Assembly (NCBI RefSeq): GCF_026013365.1
Contig: NZ_JAPDOE010000007.1
Location: 62,001-126,000 of the forward strand
Direction: 5' to 3'
Source of the DNA: Paenibacillus sp. LS1
Lineage (GTDB): Bacteria; Bacillota; Bacilli; Paenibacillales; Paenibacillaceae
Length of the DNA stretch: 64,000 nt
The position numbers and the translations under genes are program-made. Positions 50,819 to 59,165 of the stretch are shown piece by piece (positions within the stretch are counted from its first letter, which is position 1; each line of letters starts with the position of its first letter). The notes beneath the pieces were generated by a model. That model did no database searches. It worked only from the letters and a program-made list of their open reading frames with translations, and was not told where the DNA came from.

Positions 50819-51565
50819 TTAAAATTCAGTAATTTGCTGCAGGAAACGACGAGTGCGTTCTTGCTTCGGATCCTCAAAGAAAGCCTGTGGACTTGCTTCT
50901 TCCACAATCGATCCATCCGCCATAAAGACAATTTTGTTCGCCACATTACGGGCAAACTTCAATTCATGCGTCACGACCAGCATCGTCATACCTTCCTCTG
51001 CCAGCTCCTTCATGACGGAAAGTACCTCTCCGACCAGTTCGGGATCAAGGGCTGAAGTCGGCTCATCAAACAGCATCACTTCCGGCTCCATTGCAAGTGC
51101 ACGTGCAATAGCAACCCGCTGTTGTTGTCCACCCGACAACCGGGATGGATACGCATCTTGCTTGTCCGACAGCCCAACCCGATCCAGCAGAATCCGGCCG
51201 CGTTCGGCCGCTTCGTCACGTTTAATTTTTTTCACCGTAACGAGACCTTCCATCACATTGCCCAGCACTGTCTTGTGCGGATACAGATTGAACTGCTGGA
51301 AGACCATGCCGGTCTGGCGACGAATCTCCAATACCCGCGCACGCTGGACACGCAGCGAATCAGCACTGTTGACCACTACACCGTTCACTTCGATCTGTCC
51401 TCCTGACAGCTCTTCCAGTCCATTCAGGCAGCGCAGCAAGGTGCTTTTGCCGGAACCACTTGGGCCAAGCAACACAACAATATCTTTGGCATCGACATGC
51501 AGATCGATGTTCGTAAGCACTTCATTTTTCTGAAAACGTTTGGTAAGTCCAGTTGTTGTAATCAT
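50819..51565 (-). CDS. Amino-acid ABC transporter ATP-binding protein
   Basis: 248 residues of the polar amino-acid ATPase group (GlnQ-like). Walker A is GPSGSGKST, Q-loop MVFQQFNLYPH, signature LSGGQQQRVAIARAL, Walker B VMLFDEPTSALDPE, switch His in VVTHEL. Cytoplasmic, dimeric with the permease. GGAGGAG precedes the ATG. Last gene of a three-gene operon with the permease 16 bp upstream. Confidence 0.95.
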   Translation of the reverse strand: MITTTGLTKRFQKNEVLTNIDLHVDAKDIVVLLGPSGSGKSTLLRCLNGLEELSGGQIEVNGVVVNSADSLRVQRARVLEIRRQTGMVFQQFNLYPHKTVLGNVMEGLVTVKKIKRDEAAERGRILLDRVGLSDKQDAYPSRLSGGQQQRVAIARALAMEPEVMLFDEPTSALDPELVGEVLSVMKELAEEGMTMLVVTHELKFARNVANKIVFMADGSIVEEASPQAFFEDPKQERTRRFLQQITEF

Positions 51566-51581
51566 CGGTTCTCTCCTCCTA

Positions 51582-52226
51582 TCAGTAAGCGCGGGCCAGC
51601 CGGCGCTCCACTTGTTCCAGAATGGCCGAGAAGCCGATACTCATAATCCAGTAGATCACACCGATGGCCAGATAAAACGGCATATTCAATGCATATTGTG
51701 ATACCAGCAGTTGTGCTGAACGCAACAACTCGGTAACACCGATCGCCGCCACAAGTGACGTTTCCTTCAACATGCCAATAAAGGTGTTCCCCATCGGCGG
51801 AATTGCAATGCGCACAGCCTGCGGAAAGATAATACGTCTCATCGCTTGAGCCGGTGTCATTCCCGTTGCGTATGCAGCTTCCGTCTGCCCTTTAGGTACA
51901 GCCTGAATGGCTCCACGGAACGTCTCGGACAGAAACGCACCTGCATTCAGACTCAGTCCCAGACATGCTGCGGTGAGCGATCCCAAGGTCACTCCATAAT
52001 CGACCAATCCGTAATAAATGACGAATAATTGCACCAACAGCGGGGTTCCCCGCATGATGGATACATAAAACCTTGCGATCAACCTAAGCCACATCGGTCC
52101 CTTCAGACGAGCAATCGCAACAAGCACGCCGATGATAAAGGCAAAAAACATGGAGATCACAGTTACATACAGCGTATAATAAGCCCCCTTCAGAAAGAAG
52201 GGGATATTCTCAAATACCAGTTCCAT
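51582..52226 (-). CDS. Amino-acid ABC transporter permease
   Basis: 214 residues of the HisM/GlnP type with about five helices. Visible are RGTPLLVQLFVIYYGL near the N-terminal third and the EAA loop (GQTEAAYATGMTPAQAMRRIIFPQAVR) that contacts the ATPase. It lies between the binding protein and ATPase genes and shares their strand; spacing is short. Confidence 0.94.
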   Translation of the reverse strand: MELVFENIPFFLKGAYYTLYVTVISMFFAFIIGVLVAIARLKGPMWLRLIARFYVSIMRGTPLLVQLFVIYYGLVDYGVTLGSLTAACLGLSLNAGAFLSETFRGAIQAVPKGQTEAAYATGMTPAQAMRRIIFPQAVRIAIPPMGNTFIGMLKETSLVAAIGVTELLRSAQLLVSQYALNMPFYLAIGVIYWIMSIGFSAILEQVERRLARAY

Positions 52227-52258
52227 GGGTCAAATCTTCCCTTCGCCTTGCAGGTTCA

Positions 52259-53110
52259 TTATTGCGCAGGCTCTTCACCAAACCATTTTTTGAAAATGGT
52301 ATTGTACGTGCCATCATCTTTCATGCCTTTGAGAGCATCATTCAGTGCAGTTACGAGTTCCGGGTTGTCTTTACGTACAGCAATTCCTGCTTGGTCACTT
52401 TTAATCGCTTCACCTACAGCTTTGATATTGAGTCCATTGGCATCCACAATTGGTTTCAGTGCGTACATGTTGTTGATTGTTGCATCAATCCGCCCAGCAT
52501 TCAGGTCTTTAAGTGAAGAAATGACATCGTCATAGGTTTTAATCGTGAAGTCGCCCACTTTCGGCAACACTTCATTACGCAAATATGATTCATCATTCGT
52601 ACCCAGACCTACGCCAATGGTTTTACCTTTGAAATCTTCCAGCTTGGTAATATCGTTATTGTCTTCTTTGACAATGATTTTAACTTGGTTCGTGATATAC
52701 GGATCACTGAAATCCAATACTTTCTTACGATCATCAGTAATCGTCATCTGACTGATGATGGCATCCAGCTTTTTAGCTTGCAGACTAGGTGTCAGACCGG
52801 AGAACTCCTGGGATACAAATTCAACCTCAACTCCCAAACGCTTCGCAACCTCACGTGCGATATCAGCATCGTAGCCATCCATTTCTTTCTTATCGTTCAG
52901 GAAGTTGTATGGTGCGTATGTGCCCATCATGCCCACTTTGATAACGCCAGCAGACTTGATCTGCTCCAGTTCATTACTTGCCTGCGCACCGTTCGTGCCT
53001 CCATTGTCTGTTGCCTTACTTCCACAAGCGCTAAGTACCAGCACGGTCATCAGCAGAATCGCTGTCAAAGACCAGCCTTTACGAGTTTTCGATCCATATG
53101 TGTTGTTCAT
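52259..53110 (-). CDS. Amino-acid ABC transporter binding lipoprotein
   Basis: 283 residues. Signal peptide with lipobox LSAC (Cys29), then a type II periplasmic-binding fold of SBP family 3: GVIKVGMMGTYAPYNF, GYDADIAREVAKRLGVE, LDAIISQMTITDDR, GVGLGTNDESYLR, and the C-terminal WFGEEPAQ. The GLGTN loop is reminiscent of cystine and related receptors, but the specificity is not certain. First gene of the operon, with GAGGAAG before the ATG. Confidence 0.92.
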   Translation of the reverse strand: MNNTYGSKTRKGWSLTAILLMTVLVLSACGSKATDNGGTNGAQASNELEQIKSAGVIKVGMMGTYAPYNFLNDKKEMDGYDADIAREVAKRLGVEVEFVSQEFSGLTPSLQAKKLDAIISQMTITDDRKKVLDFSDPYITNQVKIIVKEDNNDITKLEDFKGKTIGVGLGTNDESYLRNEVLPKVGDFTIKTYDDVISSLKDLNAGRIDATINNMYALKPIVDANGLNIKAVGEAIKSDQAGIAVRKDNPELVTALNDALKGMKDDGTYNTIFKKWFGEEPAQ

Positions 53111-53225
53111 TACGTTAACTTCCTCTCATTCGTGTATTCATCTCTTGGTGTACATTGGGTTACTTCATTGTCATGAAACCGCAGTTGTACCATTATTCCC
53201 TGTTACTTGCTTAATCATGTGAATC

Positions 53226-53858
53226 TTATGTGCCCAGGAGTCCGTAAAACTCAAAGCTTGCTGCTTCAGCTGCCAGTGATGAAGCTGTCATGGCCGAGAA
53301 CTTGCTGTGCAACTCATCCGAGCCGAACAACCATCGCGATATCATGCCTTCAATCATGCTTACCAACAATGCGGCCCGAAGCGGCACATCCATGTCCTGA
53401 GGCAACATGCCGAGTTCGATGGCACGTTCCATATTGTGACGGAACGCTGTCTCGACGGCATTACGTGTCTCCTCGACCAGACGTTGTACGGATTCTTCGG
53501 TCACGATGCCTTTGAGCAACAGCTCCATAAAATAACGATTCTGCGCAGCAAATGAGAACAAGTCGGTGAATAGCCTTTCCGATGCTTTCACCATATCCTC
53601 TACTGATCCGGCATCCTTGCGGTATCCTTGCCCAATTGACTCAAGTAACTTCTCCTTGCCCGTTAATACAATCTCCGAAGCAATGGCTTCTTTACTCTTG
53701 AAGTGCCAGTAGAACGTTCCCTGCGCAACACCCGCTTCACGGACGATATCGGAAATTTTCGTCTGATGGTAGCCCTGGGTTGCAAATCGCTCCATCGCTA
53801 TGCGAATTATTTGGTCCCGGCGTTCTTCACCGGGTTCCAAACCGTTAATTTTGGTCAT
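53226..53858 (-). CDS. TetR/AcrR family regulator (YfiR-like)
   Basis: 210 residues. HTH segment FATQGYHQTKISDIVREAGV ends in the usual FYWHFKSKEAIASEIV. The ATG at 53858 has GGGAGGG at 8 bases; an ATG 4 bases before it is in another frame. A 22-bp palindrome (53895-53916) lies 37 bp upstream, likely its own operator. Targets unknown; neighbours are the amino-acid transporter downstream and uppP on the other side. Confidence 0.88.
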   Translation of the reverse strand: MTKINGLEPGEERRDQIIRIAMERFATQGYHQTKISDIVREAGVAQGTFYWHFKSKEAIASEIVLTGKEKLLESIGQGYRKDAGSVEDMVKASERLFTDLFSFAAQNRYFMELLLKGIVTEESVQRLVEETRNAVETAFRHNMERAIELGMLPQDMDVPLRAALLVSMIEGMISRWLFGSDELHSKFSAMTASSLAAEAASFEFYGLLGT

Positions 53859-53894
53859 TCATGTAACCCTCCCGATTGATCAGTCAGTCAGTTA

Positions 53895-53916
53895 AGTTAT
53901 ATCCTATGGGATAACT
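53895..53916. promoter_or_regulatory. Palindromic operator between tetR and uppP
   Basis: AGTTATATCC and GGGATAACT flank a TAT centre, an almost perfect 22-bp palindrome, close to the tetR start and divergent uppP. Confidence 0.65.
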
Positions 53917-54072
53917 AGGTTTTTGTCAATATAGTTTTAAACAAATGGTTACAAGCATAAGTTGAAGTTGAGCGCATTTGTGATCATAATAGGTGATAGT
54001 CTTGTTCAAATGAACAGGCATGGTCAAGCAGGATAGCCTGTGCTGTCACCTGCATTTCAAGGAGGAAGAGAA

Positions 54073-54882
54073 TTGGACATTATATCATCCATTATTATGG
54101 GCATCATCGAAGGTTTGACTGAGTTTTTGCCCGTGTCCTCTACTGGACACATGATTCTGACCGCCCACTTGCTGGGTTTATCGGAGGACAACGAGTCAGT
54201 CAAAACGTTTGAGGTGGTTGTTCAACTCGGAGCTGTACTTGCTGTTGTAGTACTGTACTGGAACAAATTCATTGATATGTTCCGCTTCACCGGAGGGACA
54301 AGGTCATACTCCCGCCGCCTTAATCTGGGACATATCTTCTTGGCGATGGTTCCTGCCGTAGTCATCGGACTTGTATTCCGCGACTGGATCAAAGCACATT
54401 TATTTGGTCCGGAGACAGTGCTGTACAGCCTCGTTATTGGTGGTATATTGATGATTGTAGCCGAACGCTGGAGTCGCAAGAGTGCCCGAATTACTACCCA
54501 TGATGTCGATGATATTTCCTACAAACAGGCATTTGTGGTGGGACTATTTCAGATCTTGGCGTTGTGGCCAGGCTTCTCCCGTTCCGGGTCAACGATCTCA
54601 GGCGGTCTTTTTGCAGGGGTAAGCCGTGTAGCCGCTGCCGAGTTCACATTCCTCGTGTCTGTGCCGATTATGATTGGTGCTACGGGATATGACCTGTACA
54701 AAAGTATCGATCACCTGAACGGTAGTGATTTCCCAATCTTTGCGATTGGATTCATCGCTGCGTTCATCGTCGCCATGCTGGCGATCAAGACGTTTTTGTC
54801 CATTTTGAAAAAATTGAGCCTGACCGTCTTCGCTGTATATCGCTTCGTCTTGGCAGCCGTGTTCTTTATTATTTTGATGTAA
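54073..54882 (+). CDS. uppP: Undecaprenyl-diphosphatase
   Basis: 269 residues, about eight helices. It removes a phosphate from undecaprenyl diphosphate, recycling the lipid carrier of cell wall synthesis; also gives bacitracin resistance. Seen: MDIISSIIMGIIEGLTEF, the first catalytic motif LTEFLPVSSTGHMIL, and the second, ALWPGFSRSGSTI with conserved Arg and Ser. The TTG at 54073 has AGGAGG 7 bases upstream; the ATG at 54040 lies before the ribosome binding site. Synonym bacA. Confidence 0.95.
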   Translation: MDIISSIIMGIIEGLTEFLPVSSTGHMILTAHLLGLSEDNESVKTFEVVVQLGAVLAVVVLYWNKFIDMFRFTGGTRSYSRRLNLGHIFLAMVPAVVIGLVFRDWIKAHLFGPETVLYSLVIGGILMIVAERWSRKSARITTHDVDDISYKQAFVVGLFQILALWPGFSRSGSTISGGLFAGVSRVAAAEFTFLVSVPIMIGATGYDLYKSIDHLNGSDFPIFAIGFIAAFIVAMLAIKTFLSILKKLSLTVFAVYRFVLAAVFFIILM

Positions 54883-54918
54883 TCATTACAATTCAATTTA
54901 GTAGACAGGCAAAATCAA

Positions 54919-54960
54919 TGGCGGCCTACATTCCATTCGGAACGAGGCCGCCATATTTTA
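54919..54960 (+). terminator. Terminator of uppP
   Basis: A 10-bp stem (ATGGCGGCCT/AGGCCGCCAT, 54919-54954) then ATTTTATATT. The rest of 54960-55150 shows no gene. Confidence 0.75.
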
Positions 54961-55151
54961 TATTCTGTGCTATGCTTCTGTTTCTTGATGGTTCTGTTGG
55001 TGCTTCAGAGACAGGAATATCTGTAATTAGAAGAAGTCGTATTCTTCATTACTTCCTTCTTTTGCTCGGGTGGATCATTGATAATATCGATTAGGTTTAC
55101 TATGTATTATGGACATCCAGATTCATATTCACTTCTGAAAAGCAATCTGAC

Positions 55152-55349
55152 TTAGTACCACTCTTTCACTTGAATATTCCGCTGTTTCTTCCGAGCCTTT
55201 AATCTCTCAAGCAGATTATATCTATTCTCTTTTTGTTCCTGTAGTAACTGCTTTACTCCGATCATCAATAATCGGTATCTTCGGTCATCATTGTGACTTA
55301 ATTGATGCATTTCTTCAAAAATTTCATTCTTCATACGGATCTTGTTCAC
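55152..55349 (-). CDS. Small charged hypothetical protein
   Basis: Up to 65 residues, highly charged and predicted helical (EMHQLSHNDDRRYRLLMIGV, QEQKENRYNLLERLKARKKQ). The frame opens with a GTG at 55349; the ATG at 55334 is the alternative. GGAG is present but at no ideal distance from either. No family recognised; basic C-terminus could bind nucleic acid. Moderate confidence that it is real. Confidence 0.4.
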   Translation of the reverse strand: MNKIRMKNEIFEEMHQLSHNDDRRYRLLMIGVKQLLQEQKENRYNLLERLKARKKQRNIQVKEWY

Positions 55350-55465
55350 TCCAAATATTCAGTTTGTTCTCACAGTATACATGGGAGCACTGAACAAATT
55401 CTAAACAAGCGTTGTTCCTCAGCTTCACTTATTCGGATGCATGTCAGGCAGGCTGGAATGAAACA

Positions 55466-55502
55466 GAAAAAACCCTTCCTGTCACGGGACAAGAAGGGTC
55501 TT
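55466..55502 (-). terminator. Terminator of the thioredoxin-like gene
   Basis: ACCCTTC (55472) pairs with GAAGGGT (55493-55499), with an inner TGTC/GACA pair; T-run on the minus strand. Confidence 0.8.
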
Positions 55503-55509
55503 CGTATGC

Positions 55510-55836
55510 TTAAACTTTGGATTCAAGCGTCTCCAGATACTCGGAGATTTGAGCAGGTGTTTTTGCCCATTTACTGTGCAGATGTGCGATCTTCTTGCCG
55601 TTCTGGAAAACGAGCAGGCTTGGAATGCCGCGTACGCCATTCTCTTCGGCAAACGGCTGGAACTTCTCTGCATCCAGAGCATAGAAGGTTTTATCCGTAT
55701 GCTGGTCGATAACATCCCCGATAAAACGATCCAGGTTTTTGCAATCCGGACACCAGGTTGTATCAAATTTAATGACGGTAAAACCATCAGAGTTAATTGT
55801 ATCGAGATATTGTTGTTCACTTTGAATTCTTTCCAT
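55510..55836 (-). CDS. Thioredoxin-family protein (YtpP-like)
   Basis: 108 residues, one thioredoxin domain. The active site is TTWCPDC (Cys29, Cys32) in place of the usual WCGPC, followed by VRGIPSLLVFQNGKK with the cis-proline. No signal peptide, so cytoplasmic. AAGGGAGAG lies before the ATG. The WCPDC motif is found in the YtpP-like group, where it takes part in thiol-disulfide exchange; not the main thioredoxin. Confidence 0.9.
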   Translation of the reverse strand: MERIQSEQQYLDTINSDGFTVIKFDTTWCPDCKNLDRFIGDVIDQHTDKTFYALDAEKFQPFAEENGVRGIPSLLVFQNGKKIAHLHSKWAKTPAQISEYLETLESKV

Positions 55837-55921
55837 ATGTCTTCTCTCCCTTATATGTTCCTTTTTTGGCTGATCTTCATTGTACCTTGTATAGTTACAA
55901 TTGAAAATAGTCTTACTGAAG

Positions 55922-56830
55922 TTAACGATGCTGCTTGTACAGATTAGCGGGACTTAGCTCCCGTATTTCCTGAATTTCCGCAGCTGTGAGCGCGGGTGAA
56001 TTCGAAGCGGCAATATTGTGCAGCAACTGGTCTCTTGAACTGGCACCAGGGACAACTGCTGCTACGGCAGGATGGGATAACGCGTAGCGAATAGCCGTCT
56101 GAGCCATGCTGCGTTGATCCGTGACCAGACGACTTAGCCCTTGCCGAATGGTATATAGTTGCTCTGGTGTATAATCCAGATAACCTTTATCTGCCTTGGC
56201 AGATCCGGAATCAGCGAGCACACCGCTAGCTACAGGTCCACGGGCAATTACGCTGATCCCCTTTTGTTCCAATAAAGGCAGCACTTCTTCTTCTGCTCTG
56301 CGGTCAGCAACACTATACTGGTTCATTACACTGACGATCGATGCCCTCTTCACATATTCCCGAATCACATTGGGGCGAATGGAAGAGATACCGTAATACC
56401 GGATGAGTCCTTCTTTCTTCAACTCCTCAAACGCTTCGATCGTCTCTTCGATGGGGTCGTCCACGGTTCCGCCATGCAGCTGATACAAGTCGATATAATC
56501 GGTCTGCAGTCGTTTCAGACTTTCATGTACAGCGTGCTTGATATAGGCTTTGGATGGGTCCCAAGACCAGCCCTCCTTGCCAGCAATACGACGATTACCT
56601 ACTTTGGTCGCCACAACGACTTGGTCCCGACGTCCCTTAATAGCTTGTCCTACAATTTCTTCATTACGCCCTTCGTCATACAGATCCGCTGTATCCAGCA
56701 GATTGACACCGTGATCCAGAGCTTCATGAATTAGATCTATAGCGGGCTCCATATCGGTTCCGAGCGACATACAGCCCAGCCCAATCTCAGACACCATTAG
56801 TTCGGATGTGCCCAGACGATTTTTCTTCAT
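55922..56830 (-). CDS. Aldo/keto reductase
   Basis: 302 residues, the (beta/alpha)8 NADPH-dependent family, close to YhdN/YccK-type proteins. Seen: NRLGTSELMVSEIGLGCMSLG, LLDTADLYDEGRNEE with the catalytic Asp and Tyr, VVVATKVGNR with the Lys, and YIDLYQLHGG with the His. The ATG at 56830 has GGAGGGAG upstream; the frame to 56896 has no site. Reduces aldehydes or ketones, substrate unknown. Monocistronic. Confidence 0.92.
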   Translation of the reverse strand: MKKNRLGTSELMVSEIGLGCMSLGTDMEPAIDLIHEALDHGVNLLDTADLYDEGRNEEIVGQAIKGRRDQVVVATKVGNRRIAGKEGWSWDPSKAYIKHAVHESLKRLQTDYIDLYQLHGGTVDDPIEETIEAFEELKKEGLIRYYGISSIRPNVIREYVKRASIVSVMNQYSVADRRAEEEVLPLLEQKGISVIARGPVASGVLADSGSAKADKGYLDYTPEQLYTIRQGLSRLVTDQRSMAQTAIRYALSHPAVAAVVPGASSRDQLLHNIAASNSPALTAAEIQEIRELSPANLYKQHR

Positions 56831-56931
56831 ATGTGTATCTCCCTCCATACGTTCTGCAAGTATCCATTGTACCATTCTTGCTGGCAAAAATCGCATGCCT
56901 CACCAAAACAAAAGGTGGCTTTCAATTGCAC

Positions 56932-56964
56932 AAAAAAACCTGGAACGACTTCATCTCCAGGTTT
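56932..56964 (-). terminator. Terminator of the small gene at 57011
   Basis: ACCTGGA (56938) with TCCAGGT (56956-56962), T-run on the minus strand. Confidence 0.8.
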
Positions 56965-57010
56965 CTCATGATCATCATTTTAATTCAATCGATAGGTGAA
57001 CTATCGCAAT

Positions 57011-57181
57011 CTATTTCACTTCCACACGTGGTCTGGTTTTACTTGTTCCATTCGACGAATTGGAGCTTTTCATCATACCCGAAACGGTGCTGAACAGCTT
57101 ATCTCTTGCTTGTTTGTTCCTCATCAGATAAGTTACACCTGCTCCGATAGCCGTCATAAGTATTCCTCTTCTTTTAGACAT
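57011..57181 (-). CDS. Small membrane-associated protein
   Basis: 56 residues from the ATG at 57181, behind a strong AAGGAGGAG. One hydrophobic segment (GILMTAIGAGVTYLM) is followed by a basic KQARDKLFSTV helix and a Ser/Asn-rich tail. It resembles short single-helix proteins of Bacillales; no function known. Confidence 0.65.
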   Translation of the reverse strand: MSKRRGILMTAIGAGVTYLMRNKQARDKLFSTVSGMMKSSNSSNGTSKTRPRVEVK

Positions 57182-57275
57182 GTGCTTCTCCTCCTTCAGG
57201 ATAAATGTACATCGTGTCTTGTTTGACAATTACCCTGTGGGAGCAAAACGAAACGAAGTGCAAGCTTGATCGCGC

Positions 57276-57316
57276 AAAAAAAAGATGACCACGGAATTCA
57301 ATTCAGCGGTCATCTT
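57276..57316 (-). terminator. Terminator of gpmA
   Basis: A 9-bp stem (AAGATGACC at 57282 with GGTCATCTT at 57308-57316); T-run on the minus strand. Confidence 0.85.
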
Positions 57317-57397
57317 CCAATCGTCCTGTTGAAACATCAACCGAACGAGATAAGTCAAACAAGCTTTCACACAATTAAGACATATGTCCATGTCCAA

Positions 57398-58141
57398 TTA
57401 ATCAGACGGCGCTGCCACATGAGTCATTTCTTCATGTTTGTAGGTCGAACCATCCGCGGTCAGATAGAAGTGACCGATGGGATGCAGATCTTCATCCAAC
57501 TCATAAACAAGCGGAATGCCTGTTGGGATGTTGAGCGCCATCACGTCTGCTTCGGACAATTGGTCCAGATGCATGACGAGTGAACGGAGCGTGTTACCAT
57601 GCGCAGAGATCAGCACTCTTTTGCCGGCCGACACCATCGGTTTAATCTCCGCATTCCAGTACTCCAGCACACGCTTCGATGTATCCATCAGATTCTCCGT
57701 AAACGGAATGGTGCACCCGAGCCGCTTGTACTTGTCTAGATCCTGCACATATCGATCATCGGTTTCGTCCAGTGCCGGGGGAGATACGCTAACGGAGCGT
57801 CTCCATTCCTTCACTTGCTCTTCCCCATACTTCAGGGCAGTCTGCTGTTTGTTCAGTCCTTGCAGTGCACCATAGTGGCGTTCATTCAGCTGCCAGGTCT
57901 TCGTAATGGGAATCCACATGAGGTCCATCTCATCCAGCGCAATATCGAGTGTTCGAATAGAACGTTTCAGCACAGATGCATAGGCGTAATCAAAATCAAA
58001 CCCCTGTTCCTTCATGATCTTCCCTGCTTTACGAGCTTCTGCGTAACCATCCGTCGTCAGATCCACATCTGTCCAACCGGTAAATCGATTCTCTACATTC
58101 CACATGCTCTGTCCATGGCGAATCAAAACAACTCTGTACAT
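57398..58141 (-). CDS. gpmA: 2,3-bisphosphoglycerate-dependent phosphoglycerate mutase
   Basis: 247 residues, the normal length for this glycolytic enzyme, which interconverts 3- and 2-phosphoglycerate. The phosphohistidine is in VLIRHGQSMWN (His9), FTGWTDVDLT follows, ETDDRYVQD and the second catalytic His in LISAHGNTLRS are present, and LNIPTGIPLVYELDE closes the barrel. Cytoplasmic. GGAGG precedes the ATG. Confidence 0.96.
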   Translation of the reverse strand: MYRVVLIRHGQSMWNVENRFTGWTDVDLTTDGYAEARKAGKIMKEQGFDFDYAYASVLKRSIRTLDIALDEMDLMWIPITKTWQLNERHYGALQGLNKQQTALKYGEEQVKEWRRSVSVSPPALDETDDRYVQDLDKYKRLGCTIPFTENLMDTSKRVLEYWNAEIKPMVSAGKRVLISAHGNTLRSLVMHLDQLSEADVMALNIPTGIPLVYELDEDLHPIGHFYLTADGSTYKHEEMTHVAAPSD

Positions 58142-58213
58142 AAGCGTGAACCTCCTTCCATGGAAACATTACCCGCAAGTCAAACTAATTAGCACAGTGA
58201 AACATTCATCACA

Positions 58214-58786
58214 TTAATAATATGGTGCCATCATCAGGTATACCACGACACCTGTAGAGCTCACATACAGCCAGATTGGCATCGTCCAACGTGCAATTTT
58301 GCGGTGTTTCTTCAATTGATTCGTCCAACCCCACACGAGTGTGAACAACGCCAATGGAACAATGAGGGCTGCCAGTATGCTATGGGTGATCAGGATGAAG
58401 AAATAAATGGAACGAATGATGCCCTCGCCGCCGTATTTGGACGTCTCTGGAGAAAGGTAATGAAACGTCAGATATGTCACGAGGAATAACAACGTTGTTG
58501 AGAATGCAGCAAGAATAAATCGTTTGTGCAGCTTCACATTCCGCTTGATAATAGCAATAAGCGCTGCGAGCAAGAAGATGAAGGTAAAGCTGTTAAACAC
58601 GGCATTAAACCTCGGTAACACCGTAATATCAAAGGTTACATCACCTTTGTAACCAATGGACGGTGCGAAGAACAGTAATAAAATAATGACATTAGCAAGA
58701 ATGGAAATTGTGATAATGATGCCTGCGAAATTTTTATTGCTCGTCGGGGATGGAATGTTCGGTTCCCCTTTGTTATTTTTGCCCAA
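58214..58786 (-). CDS. DUF420 / CtaM-like membrane protein
   Basis: 190 residues with five predicted helices. The pattern of conserved His residues in helices (NVKLHKRFILAA, TYLTFHYLSPETSKYGG, HSILAALIVPLALFTL) is that of DUF420, the CtaM/YozB family. CtaM proteins are needed for maturation of heme-A oxidases in Staphylococcus, so this protein may serve the cyo-type oxidase at 24.5-28.4 kb, although not linked to it. The start is a TTG at 58786, 8 bases from GGAGGA. Confidence 0.85.
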   Translation of the reverse strand: MGKNNKGEPNIPSPTSNKNFAGIIITISILANVIILLLFFAPSIGYKGDVTFDITVLPRFNAVFNSFTFIFLLAALIAIIKRNVKLHKRFILAAFSTTLLFLVTYLTFHYLSPETSKYGGEGIIRSIYFFILITHSILAALIVPLALFTLVWGWTNQLKKHRKIARWTMPIWLYVSSTGVVVYLMMAPYY

Positions 58787-58943
58787 TGCAAAATCCTCCT
58801 CATATCCTAACTTCTATGTTCTATATCATTATATCTCGGCAATTCCGGGCTGTTAAGTGACAACACTCTGAACAAAAACCGCTGCACTCCCCTATAAAAT
58901 GCCCCTTTGCGGCCATTTTCAATCAAATCCAATCTGGCTGCCA

Positions 58944-58972
58944 TTTACCCCAGCCTGCTTTTGTGGTATAAT
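58944..58972 (+). promoter_or_regulatory. Promoter of the antiporter riboswitch-like leader
   Basis: TTTACC (58944-58949), a 17-base spacer and a perfect TATAAT (58967-58972) with an extended TG. Transcription would start about 10 bases on, leaving a 180-base leader before the antiporter. Confidence 0.7.
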
Positions 58973-58994
58973 TAATGCAATTAATCACATACGC

Positions 58995-59091
58995 GTTGAA
59001 ACTGGAGGAGCCTGTCACCAAGGGCCCTCTTTGTCTTTTTTCAGGCATAAAAGCGGCACTCTTACAAGCGCCGTTTTCATGCCTTTTTTTT
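58995..59091 (+). ncRNA. Candidate pseudoknot riboswitch with terminator platform
   Basis: The leader has GAGG (59005-59008) that can pair with CCTC (59026-59029), and in its loop GCCTG (59010-59014) that can pair with CAGGC (59042-59046), an H-type pseudoknot. CAGGC overlaps the 5' arm of a strong intrinsic terminator: AGGCAT (59043-59048) with ATGCCT (59079-59084), interrupted by inner AAA/TTT and CGGC/GCCG pairs, then eight T residues (59084-59091). The two states are mutually exclusive, so ligand-stabilised pseudoknot would allow read-through. The gene served is a cation/proton antiporter, which suggests an ion-sensing class (Na+ or Li+ sensing RNAs are known upstream of such genes). Class not assigned. 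Confidence 0.6.
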
Positions 59092-59165
59092 GTTCTAAAG
59101 GCTTGGAATGATCCCCCCTTGGACAGGTAAACCTATAAACGCTACTGCTGGAGAGGAGCACATCT

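Noticed and set aside
50559..50819. 86-codon frame over repeat copy 4
   Set aside because: Same reason; the shared PEEA and LSPDF segments reflect the repeat sequence.
53880..53894. CAGT tandem repeat
   Set aside because: Only three tetranucleotide units; the adjacent palindrome explains the region better.
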